A stretch of DNA of 64,000 nucleotides from an uncultured Lactobacillus sp. (GCF_948948975.1 NZ_CARBVX010000001.1:1-64000), one strand, 5' to 3'. Numbered from the stretch's first letter, positions 17,639-30,016 are shown. Notes: a model not told the origin generated them from the sequence alone. Translations and numbers: made by a program.

Positions 17639-18334
17639 CTACGCCATATCTGCTGGGTTTACTTCTTGTGGTAATTGCCAATCAATTGGACTTTCACCAA
17701 ATTTAATCAAAGCATCATTACATCTAGAAAACGGACGTGAACCGAAAAAGCCACGATCTGCTGAAAAAGGGCTAGGGTGAGGAGATTTGATAATTACATT
17801 CTTTCCCTCATCAATTAAAGGAATTTTATTTTGCGCAAATCTTCCCCATAAAATAAATACAACTTTTCCTCGATCGCTTAATGCCTTAATAGCTGCATCA
17901 GTAATTAGTTCCCATCCTTTTCCTTGATGACCATTTGCCTTTCCATATGGTACAGTCAAAACTGCATTTAACAGTAATACTCCTTGATCTGCCCATTTTT
18001 TGAGGTAGCCATGATTTACTGGAACTGCCCCTACATCATCATATAGTTCCTTATAAATATTTTTTAAAGATGGGGGTAATGAGACTCCTGGATTAACACT
18101 AAAGCTCATTCCAGTAGCTTGACCTGGATTATGATATGGATCTTGTCCTAAAATTACAACTTTCGTATCTGCAAAACTTGTTAGTTTAAAAGCAGTAAAA
18201 ATATGATACATATCGGGAAATATCTGTTTTGTTTGATATTCTTCTTTTAAAAAATTACGTAATTCTTGATACTTCTCACTTTCAAAAACAGGTTCTAAAA
18301 CTTCATCCCAATCATTTCCAATTAATTTTTTCAT
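17639..18334 (-). CDS. ung: uracil-DNA glycosylase
   Basis: Ung removes uracil from DNA in base excision repair. The water-activating motif [13 protein letters not shown] is near residue 64 and the catalytic His motif [17 protein letters not shown] is near the C-terminus. The start is the ATG at 18334 (MKKLIGND), with AGAGGA upstream, giving 231 residues, the family length. The longer open frame to 18436 would overlap the divergent HAD gene and adds no family sequence. Confidence 0.95.
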   Translation of the reverse strand: MKKLIGNDWDEVLEPVFESEKYQELRNFLKEEYQTKQIFPDMYHIFTAFKLTSFADTKVVILGQDPYHNPGQATGMSFSVNPGVSLPPSLKNIYKELYDDVGAVPVNHGYLKKWADQGVLLLNAVLTVPYGKANGHQGKGWELITDAAIKALSDRGKVVFILWGRFAQNKIPLIDEGKNVIIKSPHPSPFSADRGFFGSRPFSRCNDALIKFGESPIDWQLPQEVNPADMA

Positions 18335-18410
18335 ACTTATTCTATCCTCTTGTCTCTCTAAGAAATCCAAGTTCATGATATCATATAGATAAAAGATTGG
18401 AGGACTTAAA

Positions 18411-19271
18411 ATGATTAAACTTATTGCAAGTGACATGGACGGAACATTGTTAAATAAACAAATGCAAATTTCATCTAAAAATATCGCTGCTATTAAAGAA
18501 GCACAAGCTAAAGGCGTTGAATTTTTAGTTGCAACAGGTCGCGCACCTTCCGAATCCCAAGGAATACTTACTAAAGCAGGCCTTCATACCGGATTTATTA
18601 ATTTGAATGGTGCTATGGTTTTTAATACAGCTGGCAAACTAATTGTAAATGAGCCAATTCCTAAAGACCAAAGTATTAAGATCAATAGATTACTCAAAGA
18701 TTCTGGTTTTTACTTTGAAATAGTTGCTGCAGATAACGTTTATTCAGATTCTCGTTTGCGCAGAATTGCTAACTTTTCTGATCTATTAGTTGATCTCAAC
18801 AAAAAATTAACTTTTAAAAAGGCGGTTTCTTTTGCTGCTGGCTCAGATGAAATCATGAGAATTAAATACGTTTCTGACTTTAAAGATTTGCTTGAAAAAC
18901 CCAACTTTGAAGCCATGAAATTTGTTGCTTTTCATCCTGATGGTCCTAAAGTATTTAAACATATTCGTGATGAAATCGGCAAAATGGGTGACTTAATTGT
19001 TACTGCAAGTTCTTCAACCAATATTGAAATTAACAATATTAAAGCTCAAAAAGGCATTGCTTTAATGGATTATGCACGTCTGCAAGGCTATCAACCAAAT
19101 GAAATAATGGCCATTGGTGATAATCTTAATGATGAATCGATGATTCGCATGGCTGGTGTAGGTGTAGCAATGGAAAATGCTGCCCCTGAAATTAAAAAAA
19201 TTGCTAATTTTATTACCAAAAGTAACAATGATAATGGAGTTGCATATGCAATTCGTCATTTTTGTAAATAA
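18411..19271 (+). CDS. Cof-type HAD-superfamily phosphatase
   Basis: This 286-residue Cof/YidA-like phosphatase has motif [11 protein letters not shown] (residues 7-16), ATGRAPSE as motif II and [14 protein letters not shown] as motif III/IV. TTGGAGG precedes the ATG. It is followed after 29 bases by a gene for a conserved hypothetical protein, probably in the same transcript. A second Cof-type paralogue lies at 6483-7298. The substrate is unknown. Confidence 0.88.
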   Translation: MIKLIASDMDGTLLNKQMQISSKNIAAIKEAQAKGVEFLVATGRAPSESQGILTKAGLHTGFINLNGAMVFNTAGKLIVNEPIPKDQSIKINRLLKDSGFYFEIVAADNVYSDSRLRRIANFSDLLVDLNKKLTFKKAVSFAAGSDEIMRIKYVSDFKDLLEKPNFEAMKFVAFHPDGPKVFKHIRDEIGKMGDLIVTASSSTNIEINNIKAQKGIALMDYARLQGYQPNEIMAIGDNLNDESMIRMAGVGVAMENAAPEIKKIANFITKSNNDNGVAYAIRHFCK

Positions 19272-19300
19272 ACATAATTTTTCTAAAGGTAGATGAAATT

Positions 19301-19816
19301 ATGCGTTATACTGTTCAACTTACACATGGCCAAACTTGTGGTCAAATCCCAGTAAAAAATGATCAAGGGGAAATAGTTTATATTTTAAAGGGTAATCTTA
19401 ATGAATTTAACCAACCAATTATTCTAACTGATACTAACCATAATGAAATTGGTCGACTTTATTTAGACTCTAACCATCTTTTAGCAAGTTATAGTGTTGA
19501 TGTGGTCAATCATTCTCTAGTCAAAGTAAAAAAACTTAATAGTCGTTTTACTAATTTATTCTATATTACTCGGTTAAATTATTGGATCAAAGGTAGTCTA
19601 AAACAAGGTAGATATGGCTTTTACTCAGGTATTAAAAAAGTGGCTAGCGTCTGTTCGCTAGTCACCGATATGGGGCTTACATGGAGCTGTGATATCTCTC
19701 GTCCTGAAGATGTCCCCTTTATTATTTTAATCAGTTTGCTTTTTACACAATGGCATACTAAGCCCTTGTTTTTGCCGACCTTTAATTTTCAAAATCGAAT
19801 TAATGTACTTTCTTAA
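19301..19816 (+). CDS. hypothetical protein, possibly LURP-one/tubby-like fold
   Basis: I do not firmly recognise this 171-residue protein. Its pattern of short strands (VKNDQGEIVYILKGNLN, then a turn and LTDTNHNEIGRLYLD) recalls the LURP-one/YxjI beta-barrel with a hydrophobic helix near the C-terminus (VPFIILISLLFTQ). No catalytic motif or signal peptide is seen. The stop overlaps the convergent TetR gene's stop region by four bases. Confidence 0.5.
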   Translation: MRYTVQLTHGQTCGQIPVKNDQGEIVYILKGNLNEFNQPIILTDTNHNEIGRLYLDSNHLLASYSVDVVNHSLVKVKKLNSRFTNLFYITRLNYWIKGSLKQGRYGFYSGIKKVASVCSLVTDMGLTWSCDISRPEDVPFIILISLLFTQWHTKPLFLPTFNFQNRINVLS

Positions 19817-20382
19817 TCACAGTTTAAATAGTAATGTGAAAAATTAAACACTTGATATTGATGAGAACAAACATGCTTTTGAAAATCAATCAATTCAATA
19901 ATGATTGCTAAATCTTCCAGTAAATAACTATAACTTTTATTACATCCATGACTTATCCAAAAACAGATTCGATCATAGAGGATATTAGTCAATTGTTTAA
20001 GTATAAGCTCTGAAAAACTTCCTCGTTTGTAAACATATGATCGAATATATTGAAAAAAATGTTCTCTCATCTTTTCACACATGCAGTTTTCTTCACTTAA
20101 ATTATATGCATTGTAAAAATATTGTTTATGTTTTTGAATATAGCTACATAAAATATTAAGAATTTGTCTTAAACTATTTTTTTCATTTTTACGTAACTCT
20201 GTTTTTAACTCTAACAAAATACAAGCTTCGATACAGTTATTTATTTTTCCGTATCTCAAATAAAAAGTTCTTCTCCTAATTCCTGCTTCAATACAAAGTT
20301 TAGAAATATTTATTTTCTTTAGGTCTGGTTGAGATAACATATCATGTAAAGCTACTTGGACTCGTTGTAATTCATCCAGCAT
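19813..20382 (-). CDS. TetR/AcrR-family transcriptional regulator
   Basis: This 189-residue protein has an N-terminal helix-turn-helix of TetR type (ISKLCIEAGIRRRTFYLRYG, residues 25-44). The rest is helical and divergent with several Cys residues, and would bind an unknown ligand. No gene is cotranscribed with it. The divergent side holds a 24-base palindrome that could be its operator. Confidence 0.8.
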   Translation of the reverse strand: MLDELQRVQVALHDMLSQPDLKKINISKLCIEAGIRRRTFYLRYGKINNCIEACILLELKTELRKNEKNSLRQILNILCSYIQKHKQYFYNAYNLSEENCMCEKMREHFFQYIRSYVYKRGSFSELILKQLTNILYDRICFWISHGCNKSYSYLLEDLAIIIELIDFQKHVCSHQYQVFNFSHYYLNCD

Positions 20383-20471
20383 TTCATTCTAATTTCCTTT
20401 CTAAGTTAAACTATGATCACTCTCCAATCTTACATAGTTTTATTACTTTAACAGGTTTTTAAATGGTGTGC

Positions 20472-20495
20472 AACATTAATAATGTAATTAATGTT
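20472..20495. promoter_or_regulatory. palindrome upstream of the TetR gene, candidate operator
   Basis: AACATTAAT and ATTAATGTT form perfect nine-base arms around six bases, 90 bases before the TetR start. The size suits a TetR-type dimer site. Assignment is by position only. Confidence 0.35.
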
Positions 20496-20526
20496 ATTTT
20501 TAAATATTTCTTTAAATTTAATAACA

Positions 20527-20566
20527 AAAAGAGAATCAATCTTTCTTTAATGATTGATTCTCTTTT
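20527..20566 (-). terminator. terminator of the rnr-smpB-GNAT operon
   Basis: A 15-base perfect stem AAAAGAGAATCAATC/GATTGATTCTCTTTT with a ten-base loop and a T-run on the minus strand, four bases past the GNAT stop. Confidence 0.9.
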
Positions 20567-20569
20567 ATT

Positions 20570-21139
20570 TTAATTAACTTTTTTAATCATATGATCATAC
20601 ATACGATCTCCAATCGTCATGGTAGAGGTCGTTTTAAAGCCCATGTAATCGTACAAGCGAGCAGCTCTAGGATTATCTTGATCAACGTTCAAGCTTATCT
20701 TTTTATATCCCTTTTGCGTTGCTATATCGGGAGCAATTTTAATTAACTTCTGTCCAATTCCTTTTCCCCAGTGTTTTGGAGAAACAGCAATAGCATCCAG
20801 ATACCATTCATGCGGGAGTGCCTCTTTATCTGAAAAAATAACTGCATCCAGAGGCAATCCAACTTTCGGATAAGAACTTTTTAATGAAATATCGATTAAA
20901 CCTTGATCGTCATAACCATACATTACTATGAGACCAATTGGTCGATCTAAATCATCTGTTTCTACCCACATTCGATTATGTGAGTAACGATAATGAGGAG
21001 AATAAAAGCCATGTTTCATTAAGTCATAAAACTGACTCTCTGGAAGAGCTTTAATAGTATCCATGTCCATCTCGTCAAAGATTTGTTTTAAAATTGGATA
21101 AATTAAAGGAAAATCAGTTAATTTTGCCTTTCTAATCAT
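20570..21139 (-). CDS. GNAT-family N-acetyltransferase
   Basis: This 189-residue GNAT protein has the acetyl-CoA loop AVSPKHWGKGIGQKLI near residues 127-142 and C-terminal NPRAARLYDYMGF, a common motif B. The substrate is unknown. It starts 12 bases after smpB, so it is the last gene of the rnr-smpB operon. Confidence 0.85.
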   Translation of the reverse strand: MIRKAKLTDFPLIYPILKQIFDEMDMDTIKALPESQFYDLMKHGFYSPHYRYSHNRMWVETDDLDRPIGLIVMYGYDDQGLIDISLKSSYPKVGLPLDAVIFSDKEALPHEWYLDAIAVSPKHWGKGIGQKLIKIAPDIATQKGYKKISLNVDQDNPRAARLYDYMGFKTTSTMTIGDRMYDHMIKKVN

Positions 21140-21151
21140 TTAATTCACCTA

Positions 21152-21607
21152 CTAAATCCCATACTTACGATGAATTTCACGGTCTTGATCACGCTTTTTA
21201 ATGGTTTGGCGTTTATCATATTGCTTCTTCCCCTGGCCTACTCCAATTAAAACCTTAGCAAATCCATGTTTTAAATATACTTTTAAAGGAATAATTGTCA
21301 TCCCTTGTTGAGCTTGAATTCCGGCTAAACGAGCAATTTCTTTCTTATGAAGCAACAAGCGCCGTGAGCGTAAAGGATCATGATTATAGCGATTACCTTC
21401 TTTATATTCACTAATATGAACATTTTCTAAAAAAGCAGATCCATTAATAATTTGAACATATCCATCACGTAAATTGATTCTACGTGCACGAATTGATTTA
21501 ATCTCTGTCCCAGTTAATGCAATTCCGGCTTCAAGAGTTTCCTTAATAAAATAATCATGACTTGCTTTTTTATTTTGAGCAATCAAATTATCTGCTTTTT
21601 GTTTCAT
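21152..21607 (-). CDS. smpB: SsrA-binding protein SmpB
   Basis: SmpB delivers tmRNA to stalled ribosomes. The 151-residue protein shows [13 protein letters not shown] near the start, [16 protein letters not shown] and the C-terminal basic tail [19 protein letters not shown] that inserts in the mRNA channel. It is located 14 bases after rnr, a standard order. The tmRNA gene itself is not in this window. Confidence 0.97.
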   Translation of the reverse strand: MKQKADNLIAQNKKASHDYFIKETLEAGIALTGTEIKSIRARRINLRDGYVQIINGSAFLENVHISEYKEGNRYNHDPLRSRRLLLHKKEIARLAGIQAQQGMTIIPLKVYLKHGFAKVLIGVGQGKKQYDKRQTIKKRDQDREIHRKYGI

Positions 21608-21621
21608 CGTTTTCTTCCTAA

Positions 21622-23964
21622 TTATTTTTTATTGGACTTGACAGCTGTTGTTTTGCGATGACGAATCTTAAAACTATGACCATTGTTTACATGAGAAGTG
21701 TTGTTATTTTTCTTGTTTCCACCATTTTTTCGTCCTTTATCAAAGCTACGTTTTCCATGATTATTGCTTCTTTGAGGACGTTTTGGTGCATTCGGATCAT
21801 AAATTTCAAAGTCTAACTGATGTTGTTCCACATCAGCTCTAATCAACTTAACTTTAATTGGCATTCCAATCTTAAATTGCTTATGTAAATTACGTCCAGT
21901 TAAAGTCAATGATTTTTCATCAAAGTTGTAGTAGTCATCATTTAAATTCGAAATATGAATCAAACCTTCAACAGTATTCGGCAATTGAATAAACATTCCA
22001 AAACTTGTTACTGAAGAAACTATTGCATCAAATGTTTGACCAACTTTATCAGCCATAAACTCGGTCATCTTTAAATCGTTTACACTTCGTTCAGTATCAA
22101 TTGATTTTCTTTCTTGTGTTGAGGTTTGTTCAGCAACATCTGGAAGTTGAGCCTTAAAGTGTTTTTGAATATCTTGATCCATATTTTCATTTGCATATTC
22201 ATGAATCATACGATGGACCATTAAATCAGAATAGCGACGAATTGGTGAAGTAAAGTGAGTATAGTACTTAGCTGCTAAACCAAAGTGACCCAGTGGTTCA
22301 GGAGAATAATGTGCTTGCTTTAAGCTACGAAGCATCATCATTTGAACAACAGCTTCTTCAGGTGTACCCGTGGTTTTAGCTACAATCTTTTGCAAATCTT
22401 TTGGCTTTACGTCATTTGGATCAGCCTTCACGTTTAGTCCAAATGCACTTACAAACTCAAAGAATGATTGCATTTTTTCTTGATCTGGGGTTTCATGTAC
22501 ACGATAAAGGAAAGGTGTATGTTTCTTATAGTAGTCCTCGGCAACAGTTTCATTTGCCATCAACATAAAGGATTCAATCATCTTTTCAGCAGTTCCACGT
22601 TCATGAAGAACAATATCTGTTGGCTTACCCTTATCATCAACTACAATTTTTGCTTCTGGTTCTTCAAAATCAATAGCCCCACGTTGGTGACGTTTTTTAT
22701 ACAAAATATTATGTAAATCGGCCATTTCATGAAGCATTGGGGCTGCATCTGCATACTTTTGCTCTAGCTTTTCATGATTATTTGGATCAAGAACTTTATT
22801 AACATTATTGTAAGTTAAACGTCCATGTGACTTCATAACTGATGGATAGATTCTATATCCAACACGTTTACCTTCTGGGGTAATTTCCATATCACATGAT
22901 AGAACTAAACGTTCTACACCCTCATTAAGAGAACAAATACCATTTGATAATCTAAATGGAAGCATTGGGATAACACGATCAACTAAATATGTACTGTTAC
23001 CACGAGCAAAAGCTTCTTTATCTAGCGGTGTTCCTTCTTTTACATAATGAGATACATCAGCTATATGTACTCCTAAGTGATAGTTACCATTAGGGAGTTT
23101 CCAAACTACAACTGCATCATCAAAGTCCTTAGAATCGTCACCGTCAATTGTTACAGCTGGTTGATCTGTAATATCAACGCGTTTGCTTTTTTCTTCTTCA
23201 GTTACATGATCAGGAATGTTATTTGCTTGATCCATTGCTTCTTCAGGCCAATCAGTTCGAATGTCATTATCAACAACAATTGACATGATATCAACACCAG
23301 GATCATTCTTATTACCGATTGTGAGGAGTGCTACACCCTGCATTTCATCAGGTTGATCTTCATCCGGATATTTAGTAATAGAAATTTTTACCATATCGCC
23401 CATTTGTGGCTTAACACCGTTATCAGTAATATTAATCTTGTATTTCTTTAATTTTCTATTTTCACTAACAACATAACCGTAAAATCCACTTGATTTCACT
23501 ACTTCATCAGAGTATGGATGAAATTCTCCAACTAAAGTTTCTACACCACGTTCAGTAATTTCTTCGACTTTACCTTCGGGACCTTTGCCATTCCATGGAT
23601 TAGCACCAGCAATAATTTTTACCTTAACGCGGTCTCCATCAATGGCAAATTTAGTATTATGTTTATCAATAAAGGCATCTTCCATGCTTTCATCATCAAA
23701 TCTAACAAAACCAAATCCCTTATCATTTGCCTTAAAGGTACCTTCAGCAACAGTGTTTAATTGATTCAACTGGTACTTTCCCTGACCATCAGTTACAATC
23801 TTTTTACTATGCTCTAAAAAAGTTAAAGCTTTAACCAAATCAGGAAAATTCAATCTTTGGCTACGACTAAGATCATTTTCAAGTTGATCCACATCATATT
23901 GTTCTTGAGGATTATGTCTAAATGTTTCATAAACATCAGCTAAAACTCGTTCATTCTGTGTCAT
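21622..23964 (-). CDS. rnr: ribonuclease R
   Basis: This 780-residue processive 3'-5' exoribonuclease contains, in order, an N-terminal helical region, two cold-shock OB domains, the RNB domain with [12 protein letters not shown] (Mg-binding Asp residues near 265-275), [20 protein letters not shown], then an S1 domain ([17 protein letters not shown]) and a basic tail rich in Lys, Arg and Asn. RNase R degrades structured RNA and mRNAs rescued by trans-translation, consistent with linkage to smpB. Confidence 0.96.
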   Translation of the reverse strand: MTQNERVLADVYETFRHNPQEQYDVDQLENDLSRSQRLNFPDLVKALTFLEHSKKIVTDGQGKYQLNQLNTVAEGTFKANDKGFGFVRFDDESMEDAFIDKHNTKFAIDGDRVKVKIIAGANPWNGKGPEGKVEEITERGVETLVGEFHPYSDEVVKSSGFYGYVVSENRKLKKYKINITDNGVKPQMGDMVKISITKYPDEDQPDEMQGVALLTIGNKNDPGVDIMSIVVDNDIRTDWPEEAMDQANNIPDHVTEEEKSKRVDITDQPAVTIDGDDSKDFDDAVVVWKLPNGNYHLGVHIADVSHYVKEGTPLDKEAFARGNSTYLVDRVIPMLPFRLSNGICSLNEGVERLVLSCDMEITPEGKRVGYRIYPSVMKSHGRLTYNNVNKVLDPNNHEKLEQKYADAAPMLHEMADLHNILYKKRHQRGAIDFEEPEAKIVVDDKGKPTDIVLHERGTAEKMIESFMLMANETVAEDYYKKHTPFLYRVHETPDQEKMQSFFEFVSAFGLNVKADPNDVKPKDLQKIVAKTTGTPEEAVVQMMMLRSLKQAHYSPEPLGHFGLAAKYYTHFTSPIRRYSDLMVHRMIHEYANENMDQDIQKHFKAQLPDVAEQTSTQERKSIDTERSVNDLKMTEFMADKVGQTFDAIVSSVTSFGMFIQLPNTVEGLIHISNLNDDYYNFDEKSLTLTGRNLHKQFKIGMPIKVKLIRADVEQHQLDFEIYDPNAPKRPQRSNNHGKRSFDKGRKNGGNKKNNNTSHVNNGHSFKIRHRKTTAVKSNKK

Positions 23965-24015
23965 TATATAAATTGCCTCAATTTCTTTATAAAATAAGTT
24001 AAGTTAAAAGAAATT

Positions 24016-24048
24016 AAAAAAGCCCTCCTGTGACCGGAAGGCTTTTTT
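24016..24048 (-). terminator. terminator after secG
   Basis: GCCTTCC and GGAGGGC flank a short loop and lead into six T on the minus strand. It overlaps the secG stop codon, so rnr, which starts at 23964, would need its own promoter or readthrough. Confidence 0.85.
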
Positions 24049-24280
24049 ACTTGGATGAAAGTACTGCCAAGATCAAAGCAAGAGCAAAAAAGAGAACCAA
24101 TAATACAGCGGTAATCCTTTCCATTAATGCTTCAAATCCACGCTTCTTTGTCTGGCCACTAAATACTGCACCGCCAGACAATGCGTTTAAGGCATCTTGT
24201 TGCTTTTGCGGCTGCATCAACGTAGCAATAATAATTAAAAAGCTAACAATGATGAGTAGCGTCATGACGATATTATACAA
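24047..24280 (-). CDS. secG: protein translocase subunit SecG
   Basis: SecG is the small third subunit of SecYEG. The start is the TTG at 24280, with GGAGG seven bases upstream, giving 77 residues; the longer frame to 24337 adds a segment with no family match. Two membrane helices (YNIVMTLLIIVSFLIIIATL and ITAVLLVLFFALALILAVL) surround the conserved MQPQKQQDALNALSGG loop. It is directly upstream of rnr, as in many Firmicutes. Confidence 0.93.
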   Translation of the reverse strand: MYNIVMTLLIIVSFLIIIATLMQPQKQQDALNALSGGAVFSGQTKKRGFEALMERITAVLLVLFFALALILAVLSSK

Positions 24281-24346
24281 AGCGCTGCCTCCATTACCTA
24301 AATTTCTTACTGTACTGATTTTACCATATTTAGCCAATGAATGCTA

Positions 24347-24390
24347 AAAGAAAAAGGGAGTCACCTAAAGCAACGTCCCTCTTTCTTTTA
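24347..24390 (-). terminator. terminator of the glycolytic operon (after eno)
   Basis: AAAAGAAAGAGGGA pairs with TCCCTTTTTCTTTT with one mismatch; the minus-strand 3' arm is T-rich. It is 13 bases beyond the eno stop. Confidence 0.75.
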
Positions 24391-24402
24391 TTCAATTATT
24401 AA

Positions 24403-25731
<1,329 letters not shown>

Positions 25732-25747
25732 TTAAATAAATTGTTAA

Positions 25748-26503
25748 TTAATCTTGGTAGTTTACTAATGCTAAGAATGATTCTGGATCAAGAGAAGCAC
25801 CACCAACTAAACCACCATCAATGTCAGGCTTAGACATTAATTCTTTTACGTTAGCTGGTTTTACTGAACCACCGTATTGGATACGAACATTTTCAGCAGT
25901 TTCTTCATTGTACAAGTCTTTTACAGTGTCACGAATAGTCTTGCACATTTCTTCAGCTTGATCAGCAGAAGCAGTCTTACCAGTACCGATAGCCCAAATT
26001 GGTTCGTAAGCAATAACAAGTTTAGAAACTTGTTCTGCAGTTAAGCCATCTAAAGCAGCTTTAATTTGAGCTACTACCCATTCATCTTGCTTGTTAGCTT
26101 CACGAGTTTCAAGAGACTCACCACAGCAAATAATTGGAGTTACGCCATTAGCAAATAAAGCCTTAGCTTTCTTGTTAATGTCTTCATCAGTTTCGTGGAA
26201 GTAACCACGACGTTCTGAGTGACCAATAATACAGTAGTCAATACCCATTTCATTCAAAACTTTAGGTGAAGTTTCACCAGTAAAGGCACCTTCAACTTCA
26301 AAGTATGCATTTTCTGCACCAGTATGTAAGTTTGAGCCTTCAGCAGTCTTCTTTAAAACATAAAGATCAACTGCAGGTGCAGCAATAACTGATTCAACTT
26401 TACTTGGATCTGGCAACTTACCCTTAACTGCATTAACAAATTCAATGGTTTGTTCAGGGTTCATGTGTAATTTCCAGTTACCAGCAATAATTGGTGTACG
26501 CAT
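25748..26503 (-). CDS. tpiA: triosephosphate isomerase
   Basis: The 251-residue TIM barrel interconverts dihydroxyacetone phosphate and glyceraldehyde-3-phosphate. GNWKLH carries the catalytic Lys, IGHSERR the catalytic His, and [12 protein letters not shown] the catalytic Glu and loop 6. It follows pgk by 18 bases. Confidence 0.98.
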   Translation of the reverse strand: MRTPIIAGNWKLHMNPEQTIEFVNAVKGKLPDPSKVESVIAAPAVDLYVLKKTAEGSNLHTGAENAYFEVEGAFTGETSPKVLNEMGIDYCIIGHSERRGYFHETDEDINKKAKALFANGVTPIICCGESLETREANKQDEWVVAQIKAALDGLTAEQVSKLVIAYEPIWAIGTGKTASADQAEEMCKTIRDTVKDLYNEETAENVRIQYGGSVKPANVKELMSKPDIDGGLVGGASLDPESFLALVNYQD

Positions 26504-26521
26504 TAAAAATTCCTCCTAATT

Positions 26522-27733
26522 TTACTTGTCAGAAACACAAGCGATTCCTGGTAATTCTTTACCTTCAAGGTAGTTAAGTGAAGCACCACCACCAGTAGAA
26601 ATGTGGCTGATCTTAGGAGCGATTCCTAATTGCTTAGCAGCAGCAGTTGAGTCACCACCACCAATAATAGTTACAGCATCCTTTAAATCAGCTAATGCAC
26701 GGCCAACTTCCAAAGTACCTTCTGCGTAATTTGGCATTTCGAATGCACCCATAGGTCCGTTCCATACAACAGTCTTAGCATCTTTTAAGATATCTCTGAA
26801 TTTTTCAACAGTCTTAGGACCGATGTCAAGACCCATTTCGTTGTCAGGAATATCGTCACCAACAACTTCGTGAGGAGCATCATTTGAGAATTCAGTAGCT
26901 GCAACGTTATCAACTGGAAGAACAATCTTGTCGCCAGCCTTTTCAAGCAAGCTCTTAGCAAGTTCTACCTTGTCAGCTTCAAACAATGATTTACCAATCT
27001 TGTGACCTTGTGCAGCTAAGAAAGTATAAGCCATACCACCACCGATTAGAATGTGATCTGACTTAGGAATTAAGTTTTCAATAACACCAATCTTATCTGA
27101 TACTTTTGCACCACCAAGAATAGTTACAAATGGGTGAACTGGGTTTTCAACAGCATCACCTAAGAACTTAATTTCCTTTTCAAGTAAGTAACCAGCTGCT
27201 GCAGGCTTACCAGCCTTCTTCATAGCAGTTGCAATACCAACGTTTGAAGCGTGACTTCTGTGAGCAGTACCAAATGCATCATTTACAAATACATCACCAA
27301 GACTTGCCCAGTATTCGCCAAGCTTTGGATCGTTCTTAGATTCACGTTTACCAAAGTCGTTGTCAATATCTTGGAATCTAGTGTTTTCAAGAACAACAAC
27401 GTCGCCATCCTTCATGTTGTCGATAGCTTCTTCTACTTCCTTACCTTCGTTTTCTGGTACAAAAGTTACAGGCTTTTCTAATAATTCACTTAAACGTTCT
27501 GCTACTGGACGTAATGACAATTCTTTCTTGTCAGCATCTGACTTAACACGACCCAAGTGGCTAAGCAAAATTGCTTTACCACCGTGATCAATAATGTATT
27601 TAATAGTTGGTAATGCAGCAACAATACGGTTGTCGTCACCAATAACACCATTCTTAATTGGAACATTGAAGTCAACACGAACTAAAACTTTTTTACCTTT
27701 AAGATCAAGGTCTGAAACGATTAATTTAGCCAT
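26522..27733 (-). CDS. pgk: phosphoglycerate kinase
   Basis: This 403-residue enzyme transfers phosphate from 1,3-bisphosphoglycerate to [15 protein letters not shown] near residue 18 is the substrate-binding signature, followed by LLSHLGR and the C-terminal [11 protein letters not shown] nucleotide loop. GGAGG precedes the ATG. It stands 106 bases after gap with a strong terminator between them. Confidence 0.98.
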   Translation of the reverse strand: MAKLIVSDLDLKGKKVLVRVDFNVPIKNGVIGDDNRIVAALPTIKYIIDHGGKAILLSHLGRVKSDADKKELSLRPVAERLSELLEKPVTFVPENEGKEVEEAIDNMKDGDVVVLENTRFQDIDNDFGKRESKNDPKLGEYWASLGDVFVNDAFGTAHRSHASNVGIATAMKKAGKPAAAGYLLEKEIKFLGDAVENPVHPFVTILGGAKVSDKIGVIENLIPKSDHILIGGGMAYTFLAAQGHKIGKSLFEADKVELAKSLLEKAGDKIVLPVDNVAATEFSNDAPHEVVGDDIPDNEMGLDIGPKTVEKFRDILKDAKTVVWNGPMGAFEMPNYAEGTLEVGRALADLKDAVTIIGGGDSTAAAKQLGIAPKISHISTGGGASLNYLEGKELPGIACVSDK

Positions 27734-27764
27734 TTAAACTAATTTACCTCCGATAGATTATTTG

Positions 27765-27797
27765 AAAAAAGGCGGAGGAAGTAATTCCCTCCGCCTT
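27765..27797 (-). terminator. intrinsic terminator between gap and pgk
   Basis: AAGGCGGAGG pairs perfectly with CCTCCGCCTT and a run of six T follows on the minus strand. It ends about 30 bases before the pgk start, a space filled by the ribosome-binding site, so pgk, tpiA and eno appear to depend on readthrough. Confidence 0.88.
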
Positions 27798-27839
27798 CTC
27801 TCGTCTGCTTACTTAAAATCAGTAATAAACAATTAATGA

Positions 27840-28856
27840 TTAAAGAGTAGCAAATTTCAATAAAGTACGAACCATTTGGCAAGTGAATGAGTATTCGTTG
27901 TCGTACCAAGCAACAGTCTTAACTAATTGCTTGTCACCTGCAGTAGTTACCATGGTTTGAGTTGGGTCAAAGATTGAACCAGCAGTCATACCTAAAACGT
28001 CGCTAGAAACGATGTTGTGGTCGTTGTATGCAAATGAAGGACTTTCGTACTTCTTAACTGCTTCGTTAACTTCGTCAGCAGTTACATCCTTGCTTAAGAT
28101 TGAAACTAATTCAGTTACAGAACCATCTGGAACTGGAACACGTTGTGCGTGACCGTTCAACTTACCGTTCAATTCTGGAACAACAAGACCAATAGCCTTA
28201 GCAGCACCAGTTGAGTGAGGAATAATGTTGATAGCTGCAGCACGTGCAGAACGTAAGTTACCACCACGTACAGGACCATCTAAAAGCATTTGAGTTGAAG
28301 TGTAAGCGTGGATAGTAGTCATAGTACCAACTTCAATGCCGAATTCTTTTTGTAAAGCATTAACCATTGGTGCTAATGAGTTAGTAGTACATGAACCAGC
28401 TGAAACAATCTTGTCATCAGCAGTCAAAGTATCATCGTTTACGCCGTAAACAATGGTCTTCAAGTCTGAACCTGCAGGTGCAGAAATTAATACACGCTTT
28501 GCACCAGCCTTAAGGTGAGCTTCTGACTTAGCTTTGCTAGTGTAGAAACCAGTACATTCAAGAACAAAGTCAACGCCATCGTTCTTAACCCAAGGAATGT
28601 TTTGTGCTTGTGGTTCAGCGTAAACACGGTACTTCTTACCGTCAACTACGATTGAGTCATCAGTTGCTGAAACTTCGTGGTTGAAAGTACCATGAGTTGA
28701 GTCGTACTTAAGTAAGTGAGCTAAAAGTGCTGGAGTAGTCAAGTCGTTGATTGCAACAACTTCAATATCTGAAGACTTTTCGCCTAAATCCATAATACGA
28801 CGGAATGCTAAACGACCAATACGGCCGAAACCGTTAATACCAATTTTAACTGTCAT
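27840..28856 (-). CDS. gapA: glyceraldehyde-3-phosphate dehydrogenase
   Basis: This 338-residue glycolytic enzyme uses NAD. The Rossmann motif is INGFGRIGR at the N-terminus, the catalytic Cys lies in [12 protein letters not shown], and the C-terminal domain has WYDNEYSF. An AGGAGG site precedes the ATG. It follows cggR by 54 bases. Confidence 0.98.
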   Translation of the reverse strand: MTVKIGINGFGRIGRLAFRRIMDLGEKSSDIEVVAINDLTTPALLAHLLKYDSTHGTFNHEVSATDDSIVVDGKKYRVYAEPQAQNIPWVKNDGVDFVLECTGFYTSKAKSEAHLKAGAKRVLISAPAGSDLKTIVYGVNDDTLTADDKIVSAGSCTTNSLAPMVNALQKEFGIEVGTMTTIHAYTSTQMLLDGPVRGGNLRSARAAAINIIPHSTGAAKAIGLVVPELNGKLNGHAQRVPVPDGSVTELVSILSKDVTADEVNEAVKKYESPSFAYNDHNIVSSDVLGMTAGSIFDPTQTMVTTAGDKQLVKTVAWYDNEYSFTCQMVRTLLKFATL

Positions 28857-28910
28857 ATCCTATATTCCTCCTTAGGAAATATGTAAGTAACAATTTATTT
28901 TAAACGGGAA

Positions 28911-29942
28911 TTACTTCCCCTTTAAAACCAAGTTTGAGGCTCCTTCATCTGTGATTAACCACGTTTGTTTAGGAGCATGATGCATGTAAGCTACAATTGC
29001 AGAAGCTTTACTAGCCCCAGCAGCAATTGCAAATACATGAGGTATTTTATCTAAGTCTTCTAATTGAAGACCGATCCGTGGGATACGTTTTACAAGTCTA
29101 CCTTGTTGGTCAAAGAAATACCCAAAACATTCGGCCACAGCTCCATCATTTCGAAGCTTGGAACTAGTCATTACATCTAAGCCACGTCTTTTTGACATGA
29201 CATCTGCTCTACCAATTCCATGTATCACCATATCACTATTATAAATGTTTGAAATCGCATTCGCAATATCTGTGTCTTGAAGCAATAAAGTCAAGGCCTC
29301 AGATGAAACATTTTCAGGTAAATATAGCCCTTTATGCTTTCCTCCTGTCTCAGAAGCCATCATCTGAGCAACAGTATTACTCTGGATTTCAACGCTTTCT
29401 CCAACTGCTCCTCTTCCGGGAACAAATAACAGATCCCGATAGCGGCTTAATTTAGGAGAAAGATGATGTGCTACTCCTGCCACAGTAGTACCACCTAAAA
29501 CGGTAATAATACTTTTTCCTAATGGTAAAAGTAAATCAAGTGCAGAGTTAAGTTGTTCACCCATTAAGTCAACAACGCGCTCTTGTCGATCCATATCACC
29601 AGGAACAATAATAGCTCGATCGATCCCTAATTTTTGTGCCAATTCAATTTCAGTTTGACTAGCGTTAAACAAACGATCGATTAAAGGAGCAGCTTCTTTT
29701 AAAGTTCTCTTTCCTTTATCAGTTAATTCCATACCGTAGCTCTGGATATTAATGAGTCCTAACTGCCGTAAATAATCAGTTTCAGTTCGCACATTGCGCT
29801 CGCTTAATCCTAATTTTTTAGCAACAACTCTTCGCCCAACTGGAGCTAACAGCGAAATCTGTTCAAGAACAAGAAAACGTTGCCGAATTATTTTTAAAAC
29901 ATCAGGAACTAAGCTTTGCAACAAGGTTAAATCCGAGTCCAT
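28911..29942 (-). CDS. cggR: central glycolytic genes regulator CggR
   Basis: This 343-residue SorC/DeoR-type repressor of the gapA operon has an N-terminal helix-turn-helix (VAKKLGLSERNVRTETDYLR) and a sugar-binding domain beginning near residue 95 with DRAIIVPGDMDRQERV; GAVGESVEIQSN is in the effector site. In Bacillus its effector is fructose-1,6-bisphosphate. It is the first gene of the glycolytic cluster and likely represses its own promoter through the dyad at 29958-30000. Confidence 0.96.
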   Translation of the reverse strand: MDSDLTLLQSLVPDVLKIIRQRFLVLEQISLLAPVGRRVVAKKLGLSERNVRTETDYLRQLGLINIQSYGMELTDKGKRTLKEAAPLIDRLFNASQTEIELAQKLGIDRAIIVPGDMDRQERVVDLMGEQLNSALDLLLPLGKSIITVLGGTTVAGVAHHLSPKLSRYRDLLFVPGRGAVGESVEIQSNTVAQMMASETGGKHKGLYLPENVSSEALTLLLQDTDIANAISNIYNSDMVIHGIGRADVMSKRRGLDVMTSSKLRNDGAVAECFGYFFDQQGRLVKRIPRIGLQLEDLDKIPHVFAIAAGASKASAIVAYMHHAPKQTWLITDEGASNLVLKGK

Positions 29943-29957
29943 CGCTCGCTCCCTCTA

Positions 29958-30000
29958 TTGGGTCAAAATTGATACCACCATATGACGGTAAGCGACCCAA
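29958..30000 (-). promoter_or_regulatory. nested dyad upstream of cggR, probable CggR operator
   Basis: Outer arms TTGGGTC (29958-29964) and GACCCAA (29994-30000) enclose inner arms TACC (29973-29976) and GGTA (29987-29990). It lies between the promoter and the cggR start, where a CggR site is expected. CggR operators in Bacillus contain GGGAC/GTCCC-like half-sites, so GGGTC is a reasonable variant. Confidence 0.5.
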
Positions 30001-30016
30001 AAAGCTTAAAAATATT

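Noticed and set aside
18335..18436. N-terminal extension of ung
   Set aside because: It overlaps the divergent HAD gene and its ribosome-binding site, and adds sequence not found in the family.
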